Assembly: GCA_020056645.1 (NCBI GenBank)
Contig: JAGVHJ010000377.1
Location: 1-6,431, forward strand
DNA from: Desulfobacterales bacterium
GTDB lineage: Bacteria > Desulfobacterota > Desulfobacteria > Desulfobacterales > JAHIVH01
DNA length: 6,431 nucleotides
Direction of reading: 5' to 3'
Under the pieces are notes generated by a model. It made no database searches. It saw nothing but the letters and a program-made list of their open reading frames with translations, and was not told the DNA's origin. Position 1 is the stretch's first letter; the number at the start of each line of letters is the position of its first letter. The position numbers and the translations under genes are program-made. Shown piece after piece: positions 1-6,431 of the stretch.

Positions 1-244
1 AGGCTTTTTTAAGTTCATCATTCTCTCGGGCCACGGAAATAAGAAAAAAATAGTGTTTCCAAATATCGTTCACTCGATCCATCGTGACCGACACCAGTTT
101 CTGAAAGGGTCCCACGATCGTAATCGCAACGGGCCCCACATCGCTTGTCGGCAACCGATTTCTTCTGGAGACCGTTAAGAGAAGAATATTGGCCGCTATC
201 AGAATGATCAACGTGGTAATCATCACCGTTTTCTTTGAAAACAT
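1..244 (-). CDS. mreC: Rod shape-determining protein MreC, N-terminal part (cut by window edge)
   Basis: This is the first 81 codons of mreC; the rest lies beyond position 1. MreC is a bitopic inner-membrane protein that links the MreB filament to periplasmic cell-wall synthases of the elongasome. The translated N-terminus has a short basic cytoplasmic start (MFSKK), one membrane helix at about residues 7-25, and then the juxtamembrane signature of the family. That signature includes a GPFQKL stretch near residues 45-50, aromatic residues at 62-67 and the start of the coiled coil (RENDELKK, residues 73-80). The ATG lies only 3 nt after the mreB stop and has no clear Shine-Dalgarno of its own, so translational coupling to mreB is likely. 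The order mreB-mreC is the classical one. Identity is secure; the missing C-terminus cannot be judged. Confidence 0.93.
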   Translation of the reverse strand, partial: MFSKKTVMITTLIILIAANILLLTVSRRNRLPTSDVGPVAITIVGPFQKLVSVTMDRVNDIWKHYFFLISVARENDELKKA

Positions 245-247
245 GGA

Positions 248-1302
<1,055 letters not shown>

Positions 1303-1437
1303 ATCCACATACAGATGCAATTTAAAGTTGAAATCTTTTAGCCCCTGATACCGAAAAGAGGCTGCCCAACAGGATATCACTTACAAGGAGAAAATATTTA
1401 TCTGATCTCATACTTGAAACATTCCGGGAATTCAATC

Positions 1438-2547
1438 TTAAAAATTTTTTTTACCGGAGAGGATCGTTTCCATGACCGCATCATGAATTTTCGGCCGGAA
1501 CGCTTTGATTTTCTCATTTTTCCGGGTCGGATGGACCCGATTTGTAAGAAGAATAACGATTGTTTCCCTTTCCAGATCGATCCAGAATGACGTCCCGGTG
1601 AAGCCCAGATGGCCCACGCTGGATTCGGAAAAATAGGTTCCGGAGCTTGAATGGCTTTTGGAAGGGAGATCAAAGCCCAAGGCTCTTCCCGTGCCCCCCT
1701 GGGGCGTCAGAAAAAGTCTAATAAGCCGCCTGTCGAAAATAGCGCTCTCTCCCTTTCCCGTGTAGACCGAAAGCAACACCTTTAATAATTGATACACTCC
1801 GGCCGAAGTCCCAAAGAGACCCGCATGGCCGGCGACGCCTCCCATGACATAGGCGTTGTCGTCATGAACCACACCTTCTATAAGACGCATCCGCCACGGA
1901 CACACTTCCGTCGCGGCATATGTGAAATGGGCCGCTTCCGCCCTGGGCTCGCCCGCCTCGCTCACCCCCGGAAAAAAGAGCTGGCCGATCCCAAGGGGGC
2001 CATAAATCTCCTCCGTCACAAAGGCGTCGAGGCGTTTTCCGGATAGATGCTCGATGATCCAAGCGAGTATCATAAACCCGATATCACTATAACAGGTTTG
2101 CACCATCGGCGATGCGGTCAAGGGTTCTTGAACGAGGAGCTGGCGCAGATGCTTTCCCCGTTCGGTAAAAGGAACCCCCGCCAAGATTTCATAATAGGGC
2201 CGATAGGCTGGCAGACCCGATGTATGGGTCAGTAAATGGCGCACCTCTATCCCCGCTTTATCCGTCTTTTCAAAAACCGGTAAAAGATGGCCGAGCCGAT
2301 CCGAGAGCTGTAGCCGCCGCCATTGAATCAATTTCATGATCGCAAGGGTGGTGGCAAGGGGTTTTGTCAGGGATGCGAGATCGAAAAACACCTGATCGGT
2401 TACTACTTGGCCGGAATGGTTTTTTGTCCGGCCAAACGCCTGATGGAATTGAATCGAACCGCCCGAAGCCGAAAGAAGAACCGCACCCGGAAACACGCCT
2501 TCGAGGAGAGCCTCATTCATCATGTTTTCGATCAGAGCCGCTGTCAT
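1438..2547 (-). CDS. Serine hydrolase, beta-lactamase / class C penicillin-binding-protein family
   Basis: This 369-residue protein has the serine beta-lactamase/DD-peptidase fold (class C, EstB/PBP4B-like). The nucleophile motif SxxK is S59-L-T-K62 inside DLASLTKPLAT. The second motif is Y153-S-D155, where relatives often have YxN. A third conserved block runs GHLGFTGTS (312-320) followed by WID, in the region that carries the KTG-like motif. The block HDDNAYVMGGVAGHAGLFGT (228-247) is, as I recall, typical of this subfamily. No signal peptide or membrane segment is visible, so a cytoplasmic enzyme is most likely. The ATG overlaps the stop of the LD-carboxypeptidase gene (ATGA) and lacks a Shine-Dalgarno, which points to translational coupling. 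With that neighbour and mreBC downstream, a role in muropeptide turnover or recycling is a reasonable inference. The actual substrate (peptide, ester or amide) cannot be read from the sequence. Confidence 0.88.
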   Translation of the reverse strand: MTAALIENMMNEALLEGVFPGAVLLSASGGSIQFHQAFGRTKNHSGQVVTDQVFFDLASLTKPLATTLAIMKLIQWRRLQLSDRLGHLLPVFEKTDKAGIEVRHLLTHTSGLPAYRPYYEILAGVPFTERGKHLRQLLVQEPLTASPMVQTCYSDIGFMILAWIIEHLSGKRLDAFVTEEIYGPLGIGQLFFPGVSEAGEPRAEAAHFTYAATEVCPWRMRLIEGVVHDDNAYVMGGVAGHAGLFGTSAGVYQLLKVLLSVYTGKGESAIFDRRLIRLFLTPQGGTGRALGFDLPSKSHSSSGTYFSESSVGHLGFTGTSFWIDLERETIVILLTNRVHPTRKNEKIKAFRPKIHDAVMETILSGKKNF

Positions 2548-3455
2548 GTGATCGATGGATGGATGGTCATTGAGCCGTTATCCGCGTCCAGAATGGAAAA
2601 AGCGCCAATGGGGATCGTTATATTTTCGGGAATATGCCCCAGGGGGAGTCCTGAAACCACGGGAACCCCATATTTTTCAAATTTTTCATGGATCAGATCG
2701 TATATGGGTTGTGGGTCGCCGCAATGTTCAAACGACCCCAGGGCGAGGCCCCGCACTCTCTTGAAACAACCGGCGAGCTCCATCTGGGAGAGCATGCGGT
2801 CAATTTTATAGAGTGGTTCTCCGATGTCTTCTATAAAAAGGATATGGCCGTCGTAGGAGGGCGCATAGGGGGTTCCGGTCAGATGACATAGGGTGGCGAG
2901 ATTCCCGCCGATCAGCGGCCCTTCCACCCGGCCTGGAAAAAGAGCGCGTAGCTTATCAACGCGCGTCTGGTAGGAGGCGCCTTCGGCCAAGGCGTTTTTC
3001 AGGGCGGTTATCGCCGCCTCGGTCGCTTCCGTCAAGGTGGTCACAACGGGTCCGTGATAGGTCCATATCCCGCTTTTCCGATAGATATTAACAAGGAGGG
3101 CGGTGATATCGCTGAAACCGATCACCATCTTCGGGTTTTTCCGGATCAGCCGGAAATCGATGAGGGGTAGAATGCGCATGGCGCCAAATCCTCCCCTGGC
3201 GCAGAAAACCGCCTTGATCTCTTCCGTCTCGAATATCCGGTTGAAAATATGAGCCCGATGCCCGTCTGAACCGGCGAGAAAGGAAGAGGGGCTGAAAAGA
3301 TCCTCTGGAATAACGACCTCAAACCCCAGGGTGTTCAAAATATCGACCCCCTGGTGGAATTCGTCGATGTTGACCATCCCCGCCGGGGCCGTCACCCCGA
3401 TCTTATCTCCCGCCATCAACCCCTGTGGAACGATGATATTTTTACTCTTTGACAC
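2544..3455 (-). CDS. ldcA: LD-carboxypeptidase (muramoyltetrapeptide carboxypeptidase), peptidase family S66
   Basis: LdcA-type enzymes remove the terminal D-Ala from L,D-linked tetrapeptides of murein fragments in the cytoplasm during peptidoglycan recycling. The family also contains MccF-like self-immunity enzymes. The 303-residue length is typical. The catalytic triad is recognisable: nucleophile S115 in GFSD (113-116), E209 in IED (208-210) and H274 in LGH (272-274). The spacing is close to the Ser-Glu-His layout known for Pseudomonas LdcA. Other family marks are [14 protein letters not shown] (13-26), ARGG (86-89) and GGNLATL (183-189). The start is a GTG at 3455, because an in-frame TGA lies four codons upstream and the family normally has several residues before the GDxIG motif. 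A later ATG (Met14) would remove part of that conserved region. Its only Shine-Dalgarno-like sequence, AAGGA, is 14 nt upstream, longer than ideal. The serine hydrolase gene follows with a 4-nt overlap. Confidence 0.92.
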   Translation of the reverse strand: MSKSKNIIVPQGLMAGDKIGVTAPAGMVNIDEFHQGVDILNTLGFEVVIPEDLFSPSSFLAGSDGHRAHIFNRIFETEEIKAVFCARGGFGAMRILPLIDFRLIRKNPKMVIGFSDITALLVNIYRKSGIWTYHGPVVTTLTEATEAAITALKNALAEGASYQTRVDKLRALFPGRVEGPLIGGNLATLCHLTGTPYAPSYDGHILFIEDIGEPLYKIDRMLSQMELAGCFKRVRGLALGSFEHCGDPQPIYDLIHEKFEKYGVPVVSGLPLGHIPENITIPIGAFSILDADNGSMTIHPSIT

Positions 3456-3472
3456 GATTCGTATTCAAATCC

Positions 3473-3501
3473 TTGACATGTTCATTTTTAAATGTTAGGA
3501 A
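3473..3501 (+). promoter_or_regulatory. Probable sigma-70 promoter of the tRNA-Pro gene
   Basis: A perfect -35 box TTGACA occupies 3473-3478. At a 17-nt spacing, 3496-3501 reads TAGGAA, a weak -10 candidate. TGTTAG at 3493 is an alternative. Transcription would begin near 3508, about 10 nt before the tRNA, which is the usual layout for a tRNA gene. The -35 box is firm; the -10 assignment is uncertain. A second TTGACA at 3449-3454 has no well-placed -10. Confidence 0.5.
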
Positions 3502-3517
3502 CCCACAAGTTTTTGAT

Positions 3518-3596
<79 letters not shown>

Positions 3597-3725
3597 AAAA
3601 CCTTCTTTTATTCCTATCCTTATCTGAAAAAGATCTATATCAATCCGGACTCCTTTTTTCAACCAGTAATCGTTGATATCTGAAAATGAAGCATCATTTT
3701 ATTATTTATTTACTCTTCCCAAAAG

Positions 3726-3739
3726 GCATGATACCATGC
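3726..3739. repeat. Small inverted repeat upstream of nhaD (possible operator)
   Basis: GCATG (3726-3730) and CATGC (3735-3739) form a perfect 5-bp dyad around ATAC. It lies about 35-48 nt upstream of the candidate TATAAT box of nhaD, where a regulator could bind. The arms are short enough that chance is a real alternative. Confidence 0.3.
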
Positions 3740-3773
3740 GCCCCTTTAACGGAACAACTATATAAAGCAATTA

Positions 3774-3779
3774 TATAAT
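3774..3779 (+). promoter_or_regulatory. Candidate -10 box for nhaD
   Basis: A perfect TATAAT sits within an AT-rich stretch and would place the transcription start near 3786, about 35 nt before the nhaD ATG. The hexamer 17 nt upstream (GGAACA, 3751-3756) is a poor -35. The promoter may therefore need an activator or may be a chance AT-rich match. A second AT-rich match, TATAAA, lies at 3761-3766. Confidence 0.4.
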
Positions 3780-3806
3780 TAAGCGTTTACTTGTTTATCC
3801 ATAGAG

Positions 3807-3812
3807 AAGGAG
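3807..3812 (+). promoter_or_regulatory. Ribosome binding site of nhaD
   Basis: AAGGAG with an 8-nt spacer precedes the ATG at 3821. It decides the start: the frame is open from a TTG at 3791, but that TTG lies upstream of this site and has no Shine-Dalgarno of its own. Confidence 0.88.
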
Positions 3813-3820
3813 ATTCATTT

Positions 3821-5101
3821 ATGATGACCATGGTTGCCGTCGTATTCGTCATCGCCTACGCGATGATCGCCCTTGAACACCCGATCAAGATCAACAAATC
3901 CGCCTCGGCGCTTCTCGCGGCGGGATTGATGTGGACCCTCTATTCTTTGGCAAGCCCTGGCGGGGTGGAAGAAATCACCCACCAGCTCACGGAAAAACTG
4001 GCCGAAACCGCGGCCATTGTTTTCTTCCTGATCAGCGCCATGACCATTGTCGAAGTCACCGACTCCCACGGCGGTTTTGAGGTCATCACCTCCCGGATCA
4101 AGGCCACCAAGATGATTAGCCTTCTCTGGATCATCAGCTTTATCACTTTTTTCCTGTCCGCCATTCTCGACAACATGACCACCACCATCGTCATGGTCAC
4201 CCTGATGAAGCGGCTTCTGAAAGACCATCACCAACGCCTCTTTTTTGCCGGAATCATCGTCATCGCGGCCAACGCCGGCGGCGCATGGAGCCCTATCGGC
4301 GATGTGACCACCACCATGCTCTGGATCGGCGGCCAGATCACCACGGTCAATATCATGAAAACGGTTTGGATCGCCTCCATGATCAACCTATTGGTCCCCC
4401 TTCTCCTCGCCTCTTTCTTCCTCAAAGGAAACGTTGTCCCTCCAGAGAAGATCGAAGACGGCGAGGTCGCCACCACCCAGTTCGAAAAAACCCTCATGTT
4501 CTTTCTCGGAATGGGTGCTCTGATTTTCGTGCCTATTTTCAAGTCCATCACCCATCTCCCACCCTATCTGGGCATCTTATTGGCGCTGGGCTTTGTCTGG
4601 CTGGTGGGGGAGATTCTCCATCGCAACAAACCGGAAGAAGAGAAAGACCACCTGACCCTGGCCAAGGCCCTCAAGCGGATCGACATGGCCTCTGTTGTCT
4701 TTTTCATCGGCATCCTTTTAGCGGTCGCCACCCTTTCCGCCAACGGCATGCTCCCCCAGCTCGCCCACTGGCTTGACGCCAAACTGGGCAATCAATCTCT
4801 CATCGTCATCATTATCGGCATCATGTCGGCCATTGTGGACAATATCCCCCTCGTGGCCGCCTCCATGGGCATGTACCCGCTCTCCCAATTCCCCGCCGAC
4901 ACGTTTATCTGGGAGTTCATGGCCTACTGCGCGGGAACAGGCGGCTCCATGCTGATCATCGGATCGGCTGCGGGCGTGGCCGCCATGGGGATCGAAAAAA
5001 TTGAATTCTTCTGGTACGCCAGGCGCATCGGACCCCTTGCGCTTGCGGGATATTTCGCGGGTGTTGTGGCGTACATCGTCCAGTACAATCTTCTGCACTG
5101 A
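3821..5101 (+). CDS. nhaD: NhaD-type Na+/H+ antiporter (ion transporter superfamily)
   Basis: This inner-membrane protein of 426 residues probably exchanges cytoplasmic Na+ (or Li+) for external protons, supporting salt and pH homeostasis. It has about a dozen hydrophobic segments, for example near residues 3-18, 65-80, 100-117, 140-152, 185-201, 225-240, 248-264, 288-306, 327-345, 375-390 and 405-421. The two halves carry the family's paired signatures. LDNMTTT with D117-N118 is matched by VDNIPLVAA with D340-N341. The block GGAWSPIGDVTT (153-164) is matched by CAGTGGSMLIIGSAAG (370-385). The ATG at 3821 is chosen for its AAGGAG site. An AT-rich leader of about 225 nt separates it from the tRNA gene, so it is probably transcribed alone. 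Its stop lies 23 nt from the stop of the convergent iron-sulfur gene, with no hairpin terminator between. Family assignment is strong; ion preference is inferred. Confidence 0.92.
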   Translation: MMTMVAVVFVIAYAMIALEHPIKINKSASALLAAGLMWTLYSLASPGGVEEITHQLTEKLAETAAIVFFLISAMTIVEVTDSHGGFEVITSRIKATKMISLLWIISFITFFLSAILDNMTTTIVMVTLMKRLLKDHHQRLFFAGIIVIAANAGGAWSPIGDVTTTMLWIGGQITTVNIMKTVWIASMINLLVPLLLASFFLKGNVVPPEKIEDGEVATTQFEKTLMFFLGMGALIFVPIFKSITHLPPYLGILLALGFVWLVGEILHRNKPEEEKDHLTLAKALKRIDMASVVFFIGILLAVATLSANGMLPQLAHWLDAKLGNQSLIVIIIGIMSAIVDNIPLVAASMGMYPLSQFPADTFIWEFMAYCAGTGGSMLIIGSAAGVAAMGIEKIEFFWYARRIGPLALAGYFAGVVAYIVQYNLLH

Positions 5102-5124
5102 TACGATACTTAAAGACCATATCT

Positions 5125-6357
5125 CTAGGAGGTGATCACCATGGCTTCCGCCACCACCTCCCAGAGATATTTCACCTCCAGGTCCGGCATGCCATAGGCC
5201 TCCTTCACGGCCTTGATCTGGCCATGGCAACTGTGGCAGGGAAGAACAAGCAGCTCCGCGCCGGTCCGTTTGATCTGATCCATTTTTCTCCGGGCGTAGC
5301 GGGTTCTCGCATCCTGATAGGGGGTGAGGAGGGTTCCGCCGCCACCACCGCAACAGAAATCATTTGCTTTCGTCGGATAAAGTTCCACCCAATCCTCCAG
5401 ACAACTATCCAATATAAAACGGGCCTCGTCATAATACCCATGGCCGAACTTCTCTTCGGACTTGCGTCCATAGTTACAAGGCTCGTGGTAGGTGGCCCGC
5501 ATGGGGAAGCGGGATTTATCCAGCGTGATCCGGCCGGATCGGATATACTCCACCAACAGATCGAAGACCGTAAGGGCCTTGTATTTATCGAAAAACTCCG
5601 GAAACCATCTGAGCAACCCTGACCGGGTCGCCATGTAGGCATGCCCTCACTCGGGATACATGAGGTTCTTGATCTCAAGCCGATCCATGTGTTCGACGAT
5701 CCGTCCCACTACGACTTTCATGGCGGGGTCATCCCCGGAAAAAAGCCCCCAGTTGACCCCTTCCCAGTTCTCGCTGGGGATGGTGAAATCCTCTTTGGCC
5801 GCATGGAAAATCTTCCACCAGTGGACCAGATCCTCGTTCTGGGTGTTCACCAGTTTGTTGTGCAGGGTGTGGAGAAGGTTCGCCCCCTTCTTATCCATGG
5901 GAACCTTGAAATCTTCAAAGCCCGGCTCTTCCGCCATTTCACCCGCCACATCCTCAATGATGAAGACAAAATCCTCGGCAGGAAGGCCCAGGTTGTTGCC
6001 GGTCGAAAGGCACAGCTCCACGCCTTTATGAATCATGCCTGGAACCTTGTCCCGCTCCACCATTCCCCGGATGGTCCGGATCATGTTAACGATATTCACG
6101 CCCATGGGGCAGGCGTGCTCGCATTTGCCGCACATGGTGCAGATCCAGGGAAGGTGGGACTGAATCAGCTCCTCTTCTCTTCCCAAAAGGACCATTCTCA
6201 CGATTTTTCGGGGGTCAAATCCATCCATGCCGGTCAGGGGGCATCCGGCCGAGCAAGTGCCGCACCCCATGCACATATCCGGGGAGCTTCCCACAGGACG
6301 CAGCGGCGCGATTTCCTTTACTGCAATCATCTTGTTTCCTGCCGATGTTTCCATCAT
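5125..6357 (-). CDS. Selenocysteine-containing Hdr/DsrK-like iron-sulfur oxidoreductase (TGA read as Sec)
   Basis: I read this as one gene of 410 residues with Sec at position 237. Two ferredoxin-type 4Fe-4S motifs come first: C29, C32, C35, C39 and C73, C76, C79, C83, the last two each followed by Pro near the final Cys. A linker with ENWEGVNWGLFSGDD (196-210) precedes the Sec motif U237-G-H-A-Y. A C-terminal CCG domain then has C294, the pair C335-C336 before a run of five Gly, and C374-x-x-C377. CCG domains bind the noncubane 4Fe-4S centre of heterodisulfide reductase HdrB/HdrD and of DsrK, TmcB and HmcF. The likely role is cytoplasmic electron transfer linked to disulfide or thiol chemistry; the partner and substrate are unknown. 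No signal peptide or membrane segment is seen. The ATG at 6357 has AGGA 10 nt upstream; the in-frame ATG at 6330 has AGGA at 6 nt and is a serious alternative (401 residues). If TGA were a true stop, the result would be a 236-residue protein without its catalytic domain. Confidence 0.88.
5613..5631 (-). promoter_or_regulatory. Putative bacterial SECIS hairpin
   Basis: On the minus strand, bases 16-34 after the TGA fold into a 7-bp stem, GCGACCC against GGGUUGC (one G-U pair), with apical loop GGUCA. The loop begins 23 nt after the UGA. Bacterial SECIS elements bound by SelB sit directly downstream of UGA, inside the coding sequence, with a G-rich short apical loop. The E. coli fdhF loop, from memory, also starts GGUC. 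Position, size and loop therefore agree with the type. The fold was done by eye. Confidence 0.72.
5647..5649 (-). other. In-frame TGA codon predicted to encode selenocysteine
   Basis: The minus-strand codon order here is CCC GAG TGA GGG CAT GCC TAC, giving Pro-Glu-Sec-Gly-His-Ala-Tyr at 235-241. DsrK/TmcB-like relatives have Cys at this place, as far as I recall the family. Reading stays open in the same frame for 236 codons before and 173 codons after, with conserved motifs on both sides. Confidence 0.85.
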
Positions 6358-6406
6358 TTGTCTACAATCCTATATTGTTCTTTAGAAGGCCGCCTCAATT
6401 GCGCCC

Positions 6407-6412
6407 ATTATA
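6407..6412 (-). promoter_or_regulatory. Candidate -10 box for the selenoprotein gene
   Basis: The minus strand reads TATAAT here, about 50 nt upstream of the ATG at 6357, which would put the transcript start near 6400. The expected -35 position falls beyond the right edge, so the promoter cannot be completed. The remaining bases 6358-6431 show no other feature. Confidence 0.4.
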
Positions 6413-6431
6413 CCGTTATCTTCAAAATCAC

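Noticed and set aside
1425..1435. ATTCC-C-GGAAT palindrome after the serine hydrolase gene as a terminator
   Set aside because: The arms are 5 bp with a 1-nt centre and no T run follows, so it cannot form a terminator hairpin.
3449..3454. Second TTGACA as an extra promoter for the tRNA
   Set aside because: It overlaps the ldcA start and has no -10-like hexamer at 15-19 nt.
3632..3661. Terminator after the tRNA formed by GAAAAAG and CTTTTTTC
   Set aside because: The stem is almost all A-T with a loop of about 20 nt and an imperfect match. It does not resemble an intrinsic terminator.
3791..3820. Longer nhaD start at TTG 3791
   Set aside because: It would place the strong AAGGAG site inside the coding sequence, has no ribosome site of its own, and adds polar residues not expected at the start of this family.
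5125..5634. A separate 169-residue CCG-domain protein starting at ATG 5634
   Set aside because: It is in the same frame as the upstream gene with only TGA between. The Gly-His-Ala-Tyr codons directly after the TGA belong to the family motif, and no ribosome site precedes this ATG. It is the C-terminal part of the selenoprotein.
5125..6357. Pseudogene broken by a nonsense mutation
   Set aside because: The TGA falls exactly at a conserved Cys and is followed by a SECIS-like hairpin, and all other motifs on both sides are intact. A random nonsense change is less likely, though not excluded without the rest of the genome.

Overview
The window looks like chromosomal DNA from an anaerobic Desulfobacterota-type bacterium (sulfate-reducer relatives). 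This is an inference. It rests on an Hdr/DsrK-type iron-sulfur protein whose reading frame needs selenocysteine, on the mreB-mreC arrangement, and on moderate GC content with strong AAGGAG-like ribosome sites. No rRNA or other taxonomic marker is present.

Positions 1-3455 hold four genes, all on the minus strand. In transcription order they are an LD-carboxypeptidase (family S66), a beta-lactamase-fold serine hydrolase whose start overlaps the previous stop by 4 nt, mreB after a 146-nt gap, and the first 81 codons of mreC, which runs off the left edge. The set concerns the cell wall: the first two probably trim or recycle muropeptides, and the last two form the rod-shape (elongasome) scaffold.

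Positions 3456-3820 carry no protein gene. They hold a complete tRNA-Pro(GGG) gene on the plus strand with a likely promoter upstream, then an AT-rich leader with a small dyad, a TATAAT box and a strong ribosome site ahead of the next gene. Positions 3821-5101 (+) encode an NhaD-type Na+/H+ antiporter.

Positions 5125-6357 (-) encode a single iron-sulfur protein with two ferredoxin-type 4Fe-4S motifs and a C-terminal CCG domain. It converges tail-to-tail with nhaD, with only 23 nt between them. A naive reading splits it in two at an in-frame TGA (5647-5649). That TGA falls exactly where relatives have the Cys of a Cys-Gly-His-Ala-Tyr motif. It is followed by a 7-bp hairpin with a GGUCA loop, as expected for a bacterial SECIS element. 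I read it as one selenoprotein of 410 residues with Sec at 237. This is the most notable item in the window.

The last 74 bases are the upstream region of that gene, with a TATAAT box whose -35 partner would lie outside the window.
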